Made by a program: the position numbers and the translations under genes. A stretch of 23,866 nt of DNA from the NCBI GenBank assembly GCA_027577415.1, contig JANBQS010000267.1, forward strand, positions 1 through 23,866, written 5' to 3'. Shown here in pieces: positions 17,953 through 23,866 of the stretch; within the stretch, counting starts at the first letter, position 1, and each line of letters opens with the position of its first letter. The DNA comes from Coemansia sp. RSA 922 (Eukaryota; Kickxellomycota; Kickxellomycetes; Kickxellales; Kickxellaceae). The notes beneath the pieces are model-generated. The model had not been told where the DNA came from and ran no database searches. It worked only from the letters and a program-made list of their open reading frames with translations.

Positions 17953-18722
17953 ATCCTAAATAAAAAAGTATAGTGTTTAGTACAGATGAAGAAGAAGAAA
18001 AAATGCAAGAGTAGAGAAGAAAGTCAATCGTTTTTTATTTTTTTTCTGAGGATGTTCTTGAGTATAGATGGATGGGGATCTGCAGTTCATCCCTTGTTGT
18101 GACTGCCTTGCAGGAGTATTGGGCCAAACTTTGGGGATCGTTCCAGGGCCATTGAGTGGCGTTTTGAAACGCACAGCCACACAATTATCGTTCTTGCATA
18201 TATACCATGGTGCTCAGCAGAGATTTAAAGTATAAAAAAAGAGCTTGTGGACCAGCAGCACAATTGCCGGCCAGGGTTGCCCTTTTTTTATGGCATGGCA
18301 TTGTTCGGCTGCTGCACACACCTAATACTTTGTAATTTGCCAGTTGATGATATCACTTTATCACTTGCACCACTTTTTTGGATATTTATCAGCCGCAGCT
18401 TTTTTTGTCGTGTTGCCAGGGCAGAAACTGGATAGCAATTGGCTGCTGTCCACACAAACCAATCACTTTTCCTAGCATTGCTCACATAGAGTAAGAATTA
18501 TGAGTGATGGTATTATGCGCTATTTCTGCATAAACTCCCTCATTCCAACACTATGCTGCGCATTTTGGATATGTGTATGTACACTTTCTCTTATTGCAAG
18601 TACTAATCTATTGAATGTCCTTGTACTGATCCTAAGAAACCTACGACTATCATGCTAATTTGGGTTTGTGGAATAAACACAGCGGAACTAGCATAAGCAA
18701 AAAAGCTTCTTACCTTCCATAT
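17953..18722. other. Intergenic region between helicase 1 and paralogue C
   Basis: This stretch of about 770 bp is the 5' flank of helicase 1 (-) and the 3' flank of paralogue C (-). An acceptor-like TTTTTTATTTAG ends 3 nt before the helicase ATG, but I found no matching strong donor. At 18473-18499 there is a short sequence shared with 19502-19528. I see no gene; the small open frames have no protein-like features. Confidence 0.5.
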
Positions 18723-19073
18723 TCACTGCGACTGAGCCCTACATGCAATTGCATTAAAAAACGGATAGCAAATACTTGGAATATCTGGCTCTGGTGCTAG
18801 AAATTCGAATGTCGTTTGGTCAGAAAATACCAGACAAGAATGTTGCCTGATGGGAAATGCGCCCATGACAAGGTCATCACAGCTGTAAGTCCGAATCCTG
18901 TTCTCATTCACGATGTATAGCAGCACATCTTTTGGCTGTGGAACGTGAGTGGTGATTGCCTTATTGGCAATTGATTCATAAGTTTGGCCAGTAATGCTAA
19001 TGCTGTCGTTGACGTGTGAATAGACTTTCCCACCTCTCAAGAATATAACCGGACATGATGTGGTTGCGGACAT
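18723..19073 (-). CDS. Paralogue C: small protein of an unrecognised family
   Basis: The 116-aa frame starts at the ATG at 19073. It shares layout and motifs with paralogues D and E: S/K-C-x-V near the N-terminus (SCPVIFLRGGKV), a Thr-Tyr-x-x-x-A-x-K-A-I helix (TYESIANKAI), then LLYIVNENRI, Y-x-C, HSCLVFS followed by TTFEFL, and a C-terminal PSICYPFF. Hydrophobic strands alternate with one helix, suggesting a compact alpha/beta fold. There is no signal peptide or transmembrane helix, so it is probably cytosolic or nuclear. It has a TATA-like box about 115-125 bp upstream and candidate activator sites beyond that. I do not recognise a function. Confidence 0.72.
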   Translation of the reverse strand: MSATTSCPVIFLRGGKVYSHVNDSISITGQTYESIANKAITTHVPQPKDVLLYIVNENRIRTYSCDDLVMGAFPIRQHSCLVFSDQTTFEFLAPEPDIPSICYPFFNAIACRAQSQ

Positions 19074-19186
19074 AGAAGCTAGAGTGGATGGTGTAACAAA
19101 AAATTATTGAAGAAAAAAAAAGTGAGCAAATAAAACTAGTGCACAGGAGGCAAGAAATGCATTTGTCTTTAGCTTCACGTCCTCAA

Positions 19187-19198
19187 GCTTTTAAAAAC
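19187..19198 (-). promoter_or_regulatory. TATA-like box of paralogue C
   Basis: On the minus strand GTTTTTAAAAGC lies about 114-125 bp upstream of the ATG, at a similar distance to the TATA boxes of paralogues A, D and E. It is less canonical than theirs (TTTAAAAGC versus ATAAAAAGC). Confidence 0.5.
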
Positions 19199-19219
19199 GG
19201 TCTACTAAGCAGCAGTGAA

Positions 19220-19292
19220 AGGGGCAAAGAAGTGAACATAATTGAGTCATTTGACTCGCTTTGAACAAAGAAACGTAATGCTCTCGTAATGC
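19220..19292 (-). promoter_or_regulatory. Candidate activator sites upstream of paralogue C (STRE-like, TGAGTCA, CGTAATGC pair)
   Basis: Reading upstream from the TATA-like box there is AGGGG at 19220-19224 (STRE core). Next is a perfect inverted repeat GAGTCA-TT-TGACTC at 19244-19257 containing TGAGTCA, the Gcn4/AP-1 core. Last are two direct CGTAATGC copies at 19274-19281 and 19285-19292, spaced 11 bp apart (one helical turn). Their clustering just upstream of the TATA-like box suggests a stress- or nutrient-regulated promoter, but no binding evidence exists. Confidence 0.4.
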
Positions 19293-19571
19293 ATTGGCCA
19301 AGGAGGAATATGCTTTTGATTTTGAAAATACACCTATAGAAAAAAATGGATCCTATTGCTAAGAGTACAGGGGGGTCATACTTTCATTATGAGTGAGACT
19401 CGATAAAACCTCGGGTAAGTTGTGGTGACAATGGAGGCCTAAGAGGTGCCTTTATGCAAAGGGCATGCGGTGCTTGCATGTGTATGATGCTTATACGTCG
19501 GTAGCGTTGCTCATGTAGAGTAAGAATAGACGGTGTACCACTTTCATAGCACCGAGCAGTATACATAGAAT

Positions 19572-19925
19572 TTAGAGCAGAGTTGCGGATTGCGCTTTCT
19601 CGGCAAAGACCTTGTAGCATATTGTTGGAACATACGTCCTGGTTAAAGCATAGAACGTCGCCACGTTGGTGAATATGAAGAAACTATGTATACCAAGTGG
19701 GGCAGTATCATCCACAACTTTTACACTACAAGCGTAAAATTTAATTTTCTCATTGTTAACAATAAATAGCATTGATCCATCTCCTTCTCTATGGTATGAT
19801 TCAATCGCATATTTGACTGCCGCGGCGTATGTAAATTTGCCAACTTCGATAGTTTGATCAAGGTTATAACTAACAACTTTATCTGTATTTAAACGCAACA
19901 CTGGGCACTTGGTGGGGTCGTCCAT
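19572..19925 (-). CDS. Paralogue D: small protein of the same unrecognised family
   Basis: The 117-aa frame starts at the ATG at 19925 and is the closest relative of paralogue E by protein start, leader and promoter. It begins MDDPTKCPVLRLNTDKVV. It then has a TYAAAVKYAIESY helix, SMLFIVNNEKIKFYAC, HSFFIFT with ATFYAL, and a C-terminal TYVPTICYKVF. Predicted order is strand-strand-helix-strand-strand, compatible with a beta-grasp-like fold, but this is pattern reading only. No signal peptide or membrane helix. The leader is A/T-rich and contains CAATAG. Function unknown. Confidence 0.75.
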   Translation of the reverse strand: MDDPTKCPVLRLNTDKVVSYNLDQTIEVGKFTYAAAVKYAIESYHREGDGSMLFIVNNEKIKFYACSVKVVDDTAPLGIHSFFIFTNVATFYALTRTYVPTICYKVFAEKAQSATLL

Positions 19926-20030
19926 GGTAAATCGGGTAGACGCGAAGAATAATAAAAGCTATTGTTTAGTAGAGAACTTGACTTAATAAAGTAGAGAAAG
20001 TAAAGAAGTGAAATGGAGGATATTGGCGGG

Positions 20031-20040
20031 CTTTTTATAC
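20031..20040 (-). promoter_or_regulatory. TATA box of paralogue D
   Basis: On the minus strand GTATAAAAAG (then CC) lies about 106-115 bp upstream of the ATG. A G-rich tract on the coding strand (GGGCGGGGGGTGG, from about 20083-20095) precedes it by about 45 bp. The block from the ATG to this TATA box aligns with the matching block of paralogue E. Confidence 0.7.
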
Positions 20041-20194
20041 CGAATCAGAATGTGCTAGGTAAAAGGGAAAAATGGGAGCAAACCACCCCCCGCCCAACAA
20101 CATAGTGTCCTATGCACGCTTCAAAGAAAGTGATAAAGGTCCAGTATCCTATCCGTTTACATTGTACACTTCCGAATCCGATTAACCACATGGT

Positions 20195-20212
20195 GTTCTT
20201 TCTTCAAAGAAC
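20195..20212. promoter_or_regulatory. Perfect inverted repeat GTTCTTT-CTTC-AAAGAAC upstream of paralogue D
   Basis: The 7-bp arms are perfect. The embedded CTTCAAAGAA also occurs at 20119-20128, and a variant (CTTCAAAGGA) occurs at about 4480-4489 upstream of paralogue A. It lies about 270-290 bp upstream of the paralogue D ATG, so it is a candidate regulatory site shared by the family. Confidence 0.35.
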
Positions 20213-20626
20213 GATGGAGACACCAATTTGCCAGATGATGTCAGAAATTGAAGCAAATATAGTGTTTCTCTTATGACGACACTTGCTCGAAAGGATGCTT
20301 CCTATTCCGAGTTCTTTCTAACCCAGATCAGCCTAAATTAGAGTAATTAGAATGAGATACGTGGTTGACAGGAATTCCTTGGTTTCTTGGGTTGTCAATA
20401 TCTTGCTCAAACTTCAGCTTGTAGGATGTGTACAGTATTTAGAATAAAGACAATTGTTTGCATTTCTTAGAACATGTAAAAGTAAAAAAGTAGGCTCTAA
20501 ACTGCCTGAAATGCGAACTACCACCTCTACTCCCAGTGCCAACATGTTTGTATATCGAGCTAGTTGTTATTGTCTTGTCTTTATATGTTATATTGCAGCT
20601 GTAAGCGGGAGACATGGATTAAAGAT

Positions 20627-20971
20627 CTATTTGACAGCCTTTACATGACTGCAAATGTACTCGTAGAACATCTCTGGGGTATCATATTCCCTGTCAATAA
20701 TATCATACACTGCCCTGCTCGTGAACACAAAATAACTATCCTTCTCGATGGTTAAATTGATATTATAAAGGTTATTACATTCAAACCCCGTTACACCATC
20801 TTCATCGACAATATAGAGCATGCCTCCAGTCGTGTATTTAGGGTATTTCTCAATAGCATGTTTGGCAGCTGAGCTATGAGTATGATTATTGGCGTTAACA
20901 AAAGCATTGGGGTCGTGAACAAGGATACCGTTTTCCATATGTAACACTTGGCACTTTGAGAGGTCAGTCAT
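20627..20971 (-). CDS. Paralogue E: small protein of the same unrecognised family
   Basis: The 114-aa frame starts at the ATG at 20971. It begins MTDLSKCQVLHMENG, parallel to paralogue D (MDDPTKCPVL). It has an AAKHAIEKY helix, MLYIVDEDGVTGFEC and SYFVFTSRAVYDII, and ends with a segment (TPEMFYEYI) matching PTICYKVF in D. It is more acidic than C and D. The 5' leader and TATA region are homologous to those of D, indicating a tandem duplication. No signal peptide, membrane helix or known domain is visible. Function unknown. Confidence 0.75.
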   Translation of the reverse strand: MTDLSKCQVLHMENGILVHDPNAFVNANNHTHSSAAKHAIEKYPKYTTGGMLYIVDEDGVTGFECNNLYNINLTIEKDSYFVFTSRAVYDIIDREYDTPEMFYEYICSHVKAVK

Positions 20972-21069
20972 GGTATATCAAGTAGATGCTTATTAGAACT
21001 ATTGGTGAGTAAAAAAGCTAATGTGAAGAATAAAGTAGAGAGGAGGGAGAAATGGCGACCACCATCAGG

Positions 21070-21080
21070 CTTTTTATGCC
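21070..21080 (-). promoter_or_regulatory. TATA box of paralogue E
   Basis: On the minus strand GGCATAAAAAG lies about 100-109 bp upstream of the ATG. It shares the ATAAAAAGCC core with paralogue D, and the leader between TATA and ATG keeps several matching blocks (CTCTACTTTATT and TCTAC near the ATG). Confidence 0.7.
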
Positions 21081-21138
21081 GAAGTTGAAACTGTTTTCCG
21101 AGCGAACAGAAACAACTACCCAAGTCTCGCCTTCAACC

Positions 21139-21163
21139 ATTCTAGAGCTTGGTGCTCTAGAAT
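21139..21163. promoter_or_regulatory. Perfect inverted repeat, 10-bp arms, upstream of paralogue E
   Basis: ATTCTAGAGC and GCTCTAGAAT are exact reverse complements around a 5-bp TTGGT loop. Each arm contains a one-mismatch version of the heat-shock-factor half-site pair TTCnnGAA (TTCTAGAG, CTCTAGAA). It sits about 60 bp upstream of the paralogue E TATA box, so it may be an operator for that gene. A hairpin in RNA is an alternative. Confidence 0.45.
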
Positions 21164-21236
21164 TCTGCAATCAACCAACACTTAGACTTGGCCCTTTGTC
21201 GAAACCGACTGGACTTTGCCGAGCAGTCGATTTTGT

Positions 21237-21480
21237 GTGCTTTGACGAAAGAAGTGCAATGCTGTCGAAACAGGTTAGTAGGCTTGGAGTGGGAGAGGAA
21301 TGGAGGATGTTTGCTCGAAAGCAACAGCAATTGGTGCGAGAGGCTCAAGTCAAAGATTTTTTTGTGCTTTGGTGAAAGAAGTGCAGAGCAGTTGAAACAG
21401 GTTTATTGGATGGGAAGAGAAGAAGTGAGGATGTTTGCTTAAAAGCGACAATTGGGGGGCAAAGCAACCAAAGTCTCGCC
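21237..21480 (+). repeat. Diverged tandem duplication with 127-bp period
   Basis: The unit starting at 21237 (GTGCTTTGACGAAAGAAG) is repeated at 21364 (GTGCTTTGGTGAAAGAAG). Both keep GAAACAGGTT and GAGGATGTTTGCT in the same order. A 12-bp AAGTCTCGCCTT occurs before the first unit (21122-21133) and at the end of the second (21471-21482), which may mark older unit boundaries. The period is not a multiple of three, so the short open frames here are unlikely to be a protein gene. Confidence 0.65.
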
Positions 21481-21696
21481 TTGCTCTTTGTCGTGTTTTC
21501 GAGTGGAAAAAACCACCCTGCAGTGCTGCTCCAAAAAGGTTGAAAGTGGTAGGCTATATTCAAGGAAGGAATTCCTTTGTTCTAGCCAGAGCTCTCAACC
21601 TCACTTGGCACACTTGCATTCGGCGTACAAGATACAAATTATTAAAGTTCAAATGCGCGTATATTAAGATGGCTTAGTATTCAAGGTACCAAATTG

Positions 21697-23727
21697 CTAA
21701 TAACTATAGCGCAAATCGGCAGTTTGCTCCAAGTGCTTGAACAGGGCTTTGAGGAACGGATCACGCACCGAAACAGTCTCACTATCGGCAATAACACAAA
21801 GATGCCGGCGAGCCCGCGTAATAGCGACATTGATCCGGCGATAGTCGCTAAGAAACCCAATTTCCTTGGCATCATTAGAGCGGACCATAGACAGAATCAC
21901 AGCCTCCTTTTCGCGACCCTGGAAGCCATCGACAGAGCCTATTTCGACCTCTGGGTACTTTTCACGAATCATAGACTTTAGCAACCTCACTTGCGCGTTA
22001 TATGGCGAGATAACGGCAATGTCAGCGGTAGGAACGCCAGCACCAATCAGTCGGTCGACATGCAGTAGAGTGAGCTCGGCCTCGCCCTTGTTGAGCTTGC
22101 TATCAGTGTCTCCAAGCTGCTTGACTTGGCGGTTGCCTGTGGCAGTATCCAATATGTCGGATGATTCTGCAGACTCTCTCATCTCTGAGCTGGCGGTATC
22201 GATAAACACTAGCGGGGACTCTGTGTCGTCAGTGGCAGTGACGTGCTCCAAATCGCTGAGCAAATGGGCGGCAACAGATGTATCGGCTATCAGCCGGCCG
22301 TCGTAAAGTCTCTCCGACGACACCTTCATAATATCCGCGTGCATGCGGTACTGCGTCGTCAGCATGCAGCAAACGGTCTCGCCAAACTTTGTACGTACGC
22401 GCTCAAACAACGTAGTCTCCAGCAAATCACAGCTCTGCTCCTTTCCCCCATCTTTGGTCTCGCGGGCATCCATACTCTTAATCGTGGGCGGAAGTTGCTG
22501 GTGGTCGCCGGCCAAAATAAGTTTGGGTGCTTGTAGTGCTGCTATCCAGCACTCGCCCTCCATAGCTTGTGTGGCCTCGTCGATAACTACTACATCGAAT
22601 TTACCCTTATTCTTGACCAAATCCCTGCTCGCTGCGCCGCTCAAAGTCGACAGTACTACTCGAGAGCCGCCAATAGTATGGTCAACGACTTTGGCCTCGC
22701 GTACGCGATACTCTTTCCTCAGCTCTCGTACTTGATCATACAGGGCTCTGCGCTCGGCCGACCGCTTACATTTTGGTATTTTGGCCAGCGTATCGTCCAA
22801 TTCTTTGCGTATATCGCGCACTAGTTCTCCGGCGTCCGAATACTTTGTTTGCGAGTCCAAGCTATGAGCCACCGCTGCTGGCAGGATACGAGCAGGATGA
22901 CCTAGGCGCACAATGGGCAGACCGCGAATTCGACTTAGTCTCTCAACGAGGTTGTCAACGGAGACGTTGGAGGGGCCGCAGACCAGAATGCGTTGGTTTC
23001 GGGCGGCTAGTTGGCGAATTACCTCGACTATGGTGTGGGTTTTGCCAGTTCCCGGTGGTCCGTGGATAAGCGCAATATCATGGGCGCTAACGGCCAGTCG
23101 CACGGCGGCCTTTTGAGACTCGTTGAGCGACGAGTCAAAGAAACCAGTGTCGTCGGCAATCACGGTACCCGCTTCGAATCGCGGATCAGTATTACTAAAC
23201 AACACGGTATGCAGTGCTGGGCGCTCCTGAACAGCGGTTAGATCCCTGAGAGCATGTATAATACGCTTGTACGTAGTGTCGTTAGCCAGCTTCTTCACCG
23301 TGCATCTCTCGTGCCAGTCCTCGGGTATCTCGCCGTCATCACCGCCCACCGCCACGACAAGCTTGGACTCTGAAACTTGTGTAACGACGCCTGAAAGCTG
23401 AGTTACAGGCTGTTGGTCCTTTTTGTCAGCTTGTTTACCTGGCTTGTGACCGCCCGGAGCACACAATCCGACTATATCGCCCGACCTAAGTGATGTGGGC
23501 GGTAGGAGATCGCCCATGACGGCAGCTTCTAGCGTCATCACAGTTTTGCCGCCTAGTCCTGTGCGCGTATTGGTTACACGTAGTCCGACTAGGGCAAACC
23601 CCAACCGCTGTAAGTGGGTGGGCAATAGGCCAGAGATAAGCGCTTGAGACTGCTCGATCTCAAAGTTTCGCTCATTTTCGACTAGCTCCAAATGCGTCTT
23701 GGTGAACTCTGCGATAGCCCCGTTCAT
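21697..23727 (-). CDS. HCS1: SF1 helicase, HCS1/IGHMBP2 (SMUBP2) family, paralogue 2
   Basis: Starting from the ATG at 23727 gives 676 aa. An ATG at 23853 is in frame, but the extra 42 codons come from a T-rich stretch (Lys/Phe/Ile/Leu-rich, YYILISLFLFS) that looks like 5' leader, and paralogue 1 has no counterpart. Motifs are Walker A GPPGTGKT (about 226), ILVCGPSNVSVDNLVERL, motif II DEATQ (about 385), GDHQQLPPT, TQYRMH, SVDGFQGREKEAV (about 599) and VAITRARRHL. Long stretches are identical to paralogue 1, so they arose by duplication and later diverged mostly at the N-terminus, around residues 300-345 and in the insert after GDHQQLPPT. The predicted role is ATP-dependent unwinding in replication, repair or RNA metabolism. 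No R3H or zinc-finger domain. Which copy is the true HCS1 orthologue cannot be decided here. Confidence 0.92.
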   Translation of the reverse strand: MNGAIAEFTKTHLELVENERNFEIEQSQALISGLLPTHLQRLGFALVGLRVTNTRTGLGGKTVMTLEAAVMGDLLPPTSLRSGDIVGLCAPGGHKPGKQADKKDQQPVTQLSGVVTQVSESKLVVAVGGDDGEIPEDWHERCTVKKLANDTTYKRIIHALRDLTAVQERPALHTVLFSNTDPRFEAGTVIADDTGFFDSSLNESQKAAVRLAVSAHDIALIHGPPGTGKTHTIVEVIRQLAARNQRILVCGPSNVSVDNLVERLSRIRGLPIVRLGHPARILPAAVAHSLDSQTKYSDAGELVRDIRKELDDTLAKIPKCKRSAERRALYDQVRELRKEYRVREAKVVDHTIGGSRVVLSTLSGAASRDLVKNKGKFDVVVIDEATQAMEGECWIAALQAPKLILAGDHQQLPPTIKSMDARETKDGGKEQSCDLLETTLFERVRTKFGETVCCMLTTQYRMHADIMKVSSERLYDGRLIADTSVAAHLLSDLEHVTATDDTESPLVFIDTASSEMRESAESSDILDTATGNRQVKQLGDTDSKLNKGEAELTLLHVDRLIGAGVPTADIAVISPYNAQVRLLKSMIREKYPEVEIGSVDGFQGREKEAVILSMVRSNDAKEIGFLSDYRRINVAITRARRHLCVIADSETVSVRDPFLKALFKHLEQTADLRYSY

Positions 23728-23866
23728 CGTCACGGAGAATAGAAATAAAGATATTAGAATATAATAAAAGTCTAGAATATATTTAAATTTTTTTTTTTTT
23801 GTATTGCGTGATTTTTCCGGCCATCTTTTGAAAAATGGCGCAGGGCGAGTCATGGGTCTATGAAAG
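23728..23866. other. AT-rich leader of helicase 2 with T13 run, to the window end
   Basis: The 5' flank of helicase 2 is AT-rich and contains a T13 run at 23788-23800 (poly-A on the coding strand). The in-frame ATG at 23853 is noted but not favoured as the start. Confidence 0.5.

Larger units (their letters stand above)
19074..19571. other. Spacer between paralogues C and D
   Basis: About 500 bp hold the leader and promoter of paralogue C (see the separate sites) and the 3' flank of paralogue D. The 3' flank includes a 27-bp sequence (19502-19528) that matches 18473-18499 at about 24 positions. No coding region is evident. Confidence 0.5.
19926..20626. other. Spacer between paralogues D and E
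   Basis: About 700 bp hold the leader, TATA box and upstream sites of paralogue D and the 3' flank of paralogue E. A palindromic AGGAATTCCT lies near 20373-20383. Small plus-strand open frames show no protein character. No gene is called here. Confidence 0.5.
20972..21696. other. Spacer between paralogue E and helicase 2
   Basis: About 725 bp contain the paralogue E leader and promoter, the inverted repeat at 21139-21163, the 127-bp tandem duplication and a 12-bp palindrome AAGGAATTCCTT at 21566-21577. The rest is the 3' flank of helicase 2. Plus-strand open frames are short, overlap the repeats and look non-coding. Confidence 0.5.

Noticed and set aside
21052..21442. Plus-strand open frames overlapping the 127-bp repeats
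   Set aside because: The repeat period of 127 bp shifts frame, the translations are not conserved between copies, and the first ATG lies in the paralogue E leader.
23728..23853. N-terminal 42-codon extension of helicase 2 to the ATG at 23853
   Set aside because: It is encoded by a T13 run and AT-rich DNA, has low-complexity composition, and has no counterpart in paralogue 1, so it is treated as 5' leader.

Overview
The window looks like nuclear DNA from an early-diverging, intron-poor fungus, possibly Kickxellomycotina/Coemansia-like. The evidence is long single-exon eukaryotic genes, a RAD17 clamp loader with one short GT-AG intron, a mitochondrial carrier, a vacuolar PQ-loop transporter, an ABCB-type exporter, and F-box/LRR-like proteins of the kind expanded in such fungi. 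The lineage is inferred from overall flavour, because no marker gene is present. There are no rRNA or tRNA genes, CRISPR arrays or intact transposons.

Layout. Positions 1-1257 (+) hold the 3' part of an LRR-like gene, converging on RAD17 (1343-3704, -). Next comes a repeat-bearing spacer with two small genes: paralogue A (4807-5143, +), frame-disrupted, and paralogue B (5757-6053, -). They are followed by a full-length ABCB exporter (6302-10369, -) and an F-box/LRR-like gene (11260-12927, -). The F-box-like gene shares a divergent promoter region with an MTM1/SLC25A39-like mitochondrial carrier (13459-14790, +). That carrier converges on a YPQ1-like PQ-loop transporter (14827-15663, -). Two SF1 helicases of the HCS1/IGHMBP2 family (15811-17952 and 21697-23727, both -) flank three more small paralogues, C, D and E (18723-19073, 19572-19925, 20627-20971, all -).

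The most unusual content is this set of five small (about 98-117 aa) genes. C, D and E are clearly related in protein, and D and E also in promoter and 5' leader. A and B look like divergent relatives. I could not place them in a known family. Their predicted strand-strand-helix-strand pattern, clearest in B, resembles a ubiquitin-like beta-grasp fold without a C-terminal di-glycine. They carry TATA boxes about 100-125 bp upstream of the ATG (four of five) and sit among diverged local duplications, which suggests a fast-evolving, inducible, lineage-specific family.

The other genes are housekeeping or transport functions with no obvious joint pathway: DNA damage checkpoint (RAD17), nucleic-acid helicases, drug/lipid export, mitochondrial glutathione/metal homeostasis and vacuolar amino-acid transport. 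Points worth checking are a glycine-to-cysteine change in the RAD17 Walker A motif, a 12-nt first coding exon in RAD17, a basic N-terminal extension on only one helicase, and an enlarged cysteine-bearing loop in the mitochondrial carrier.
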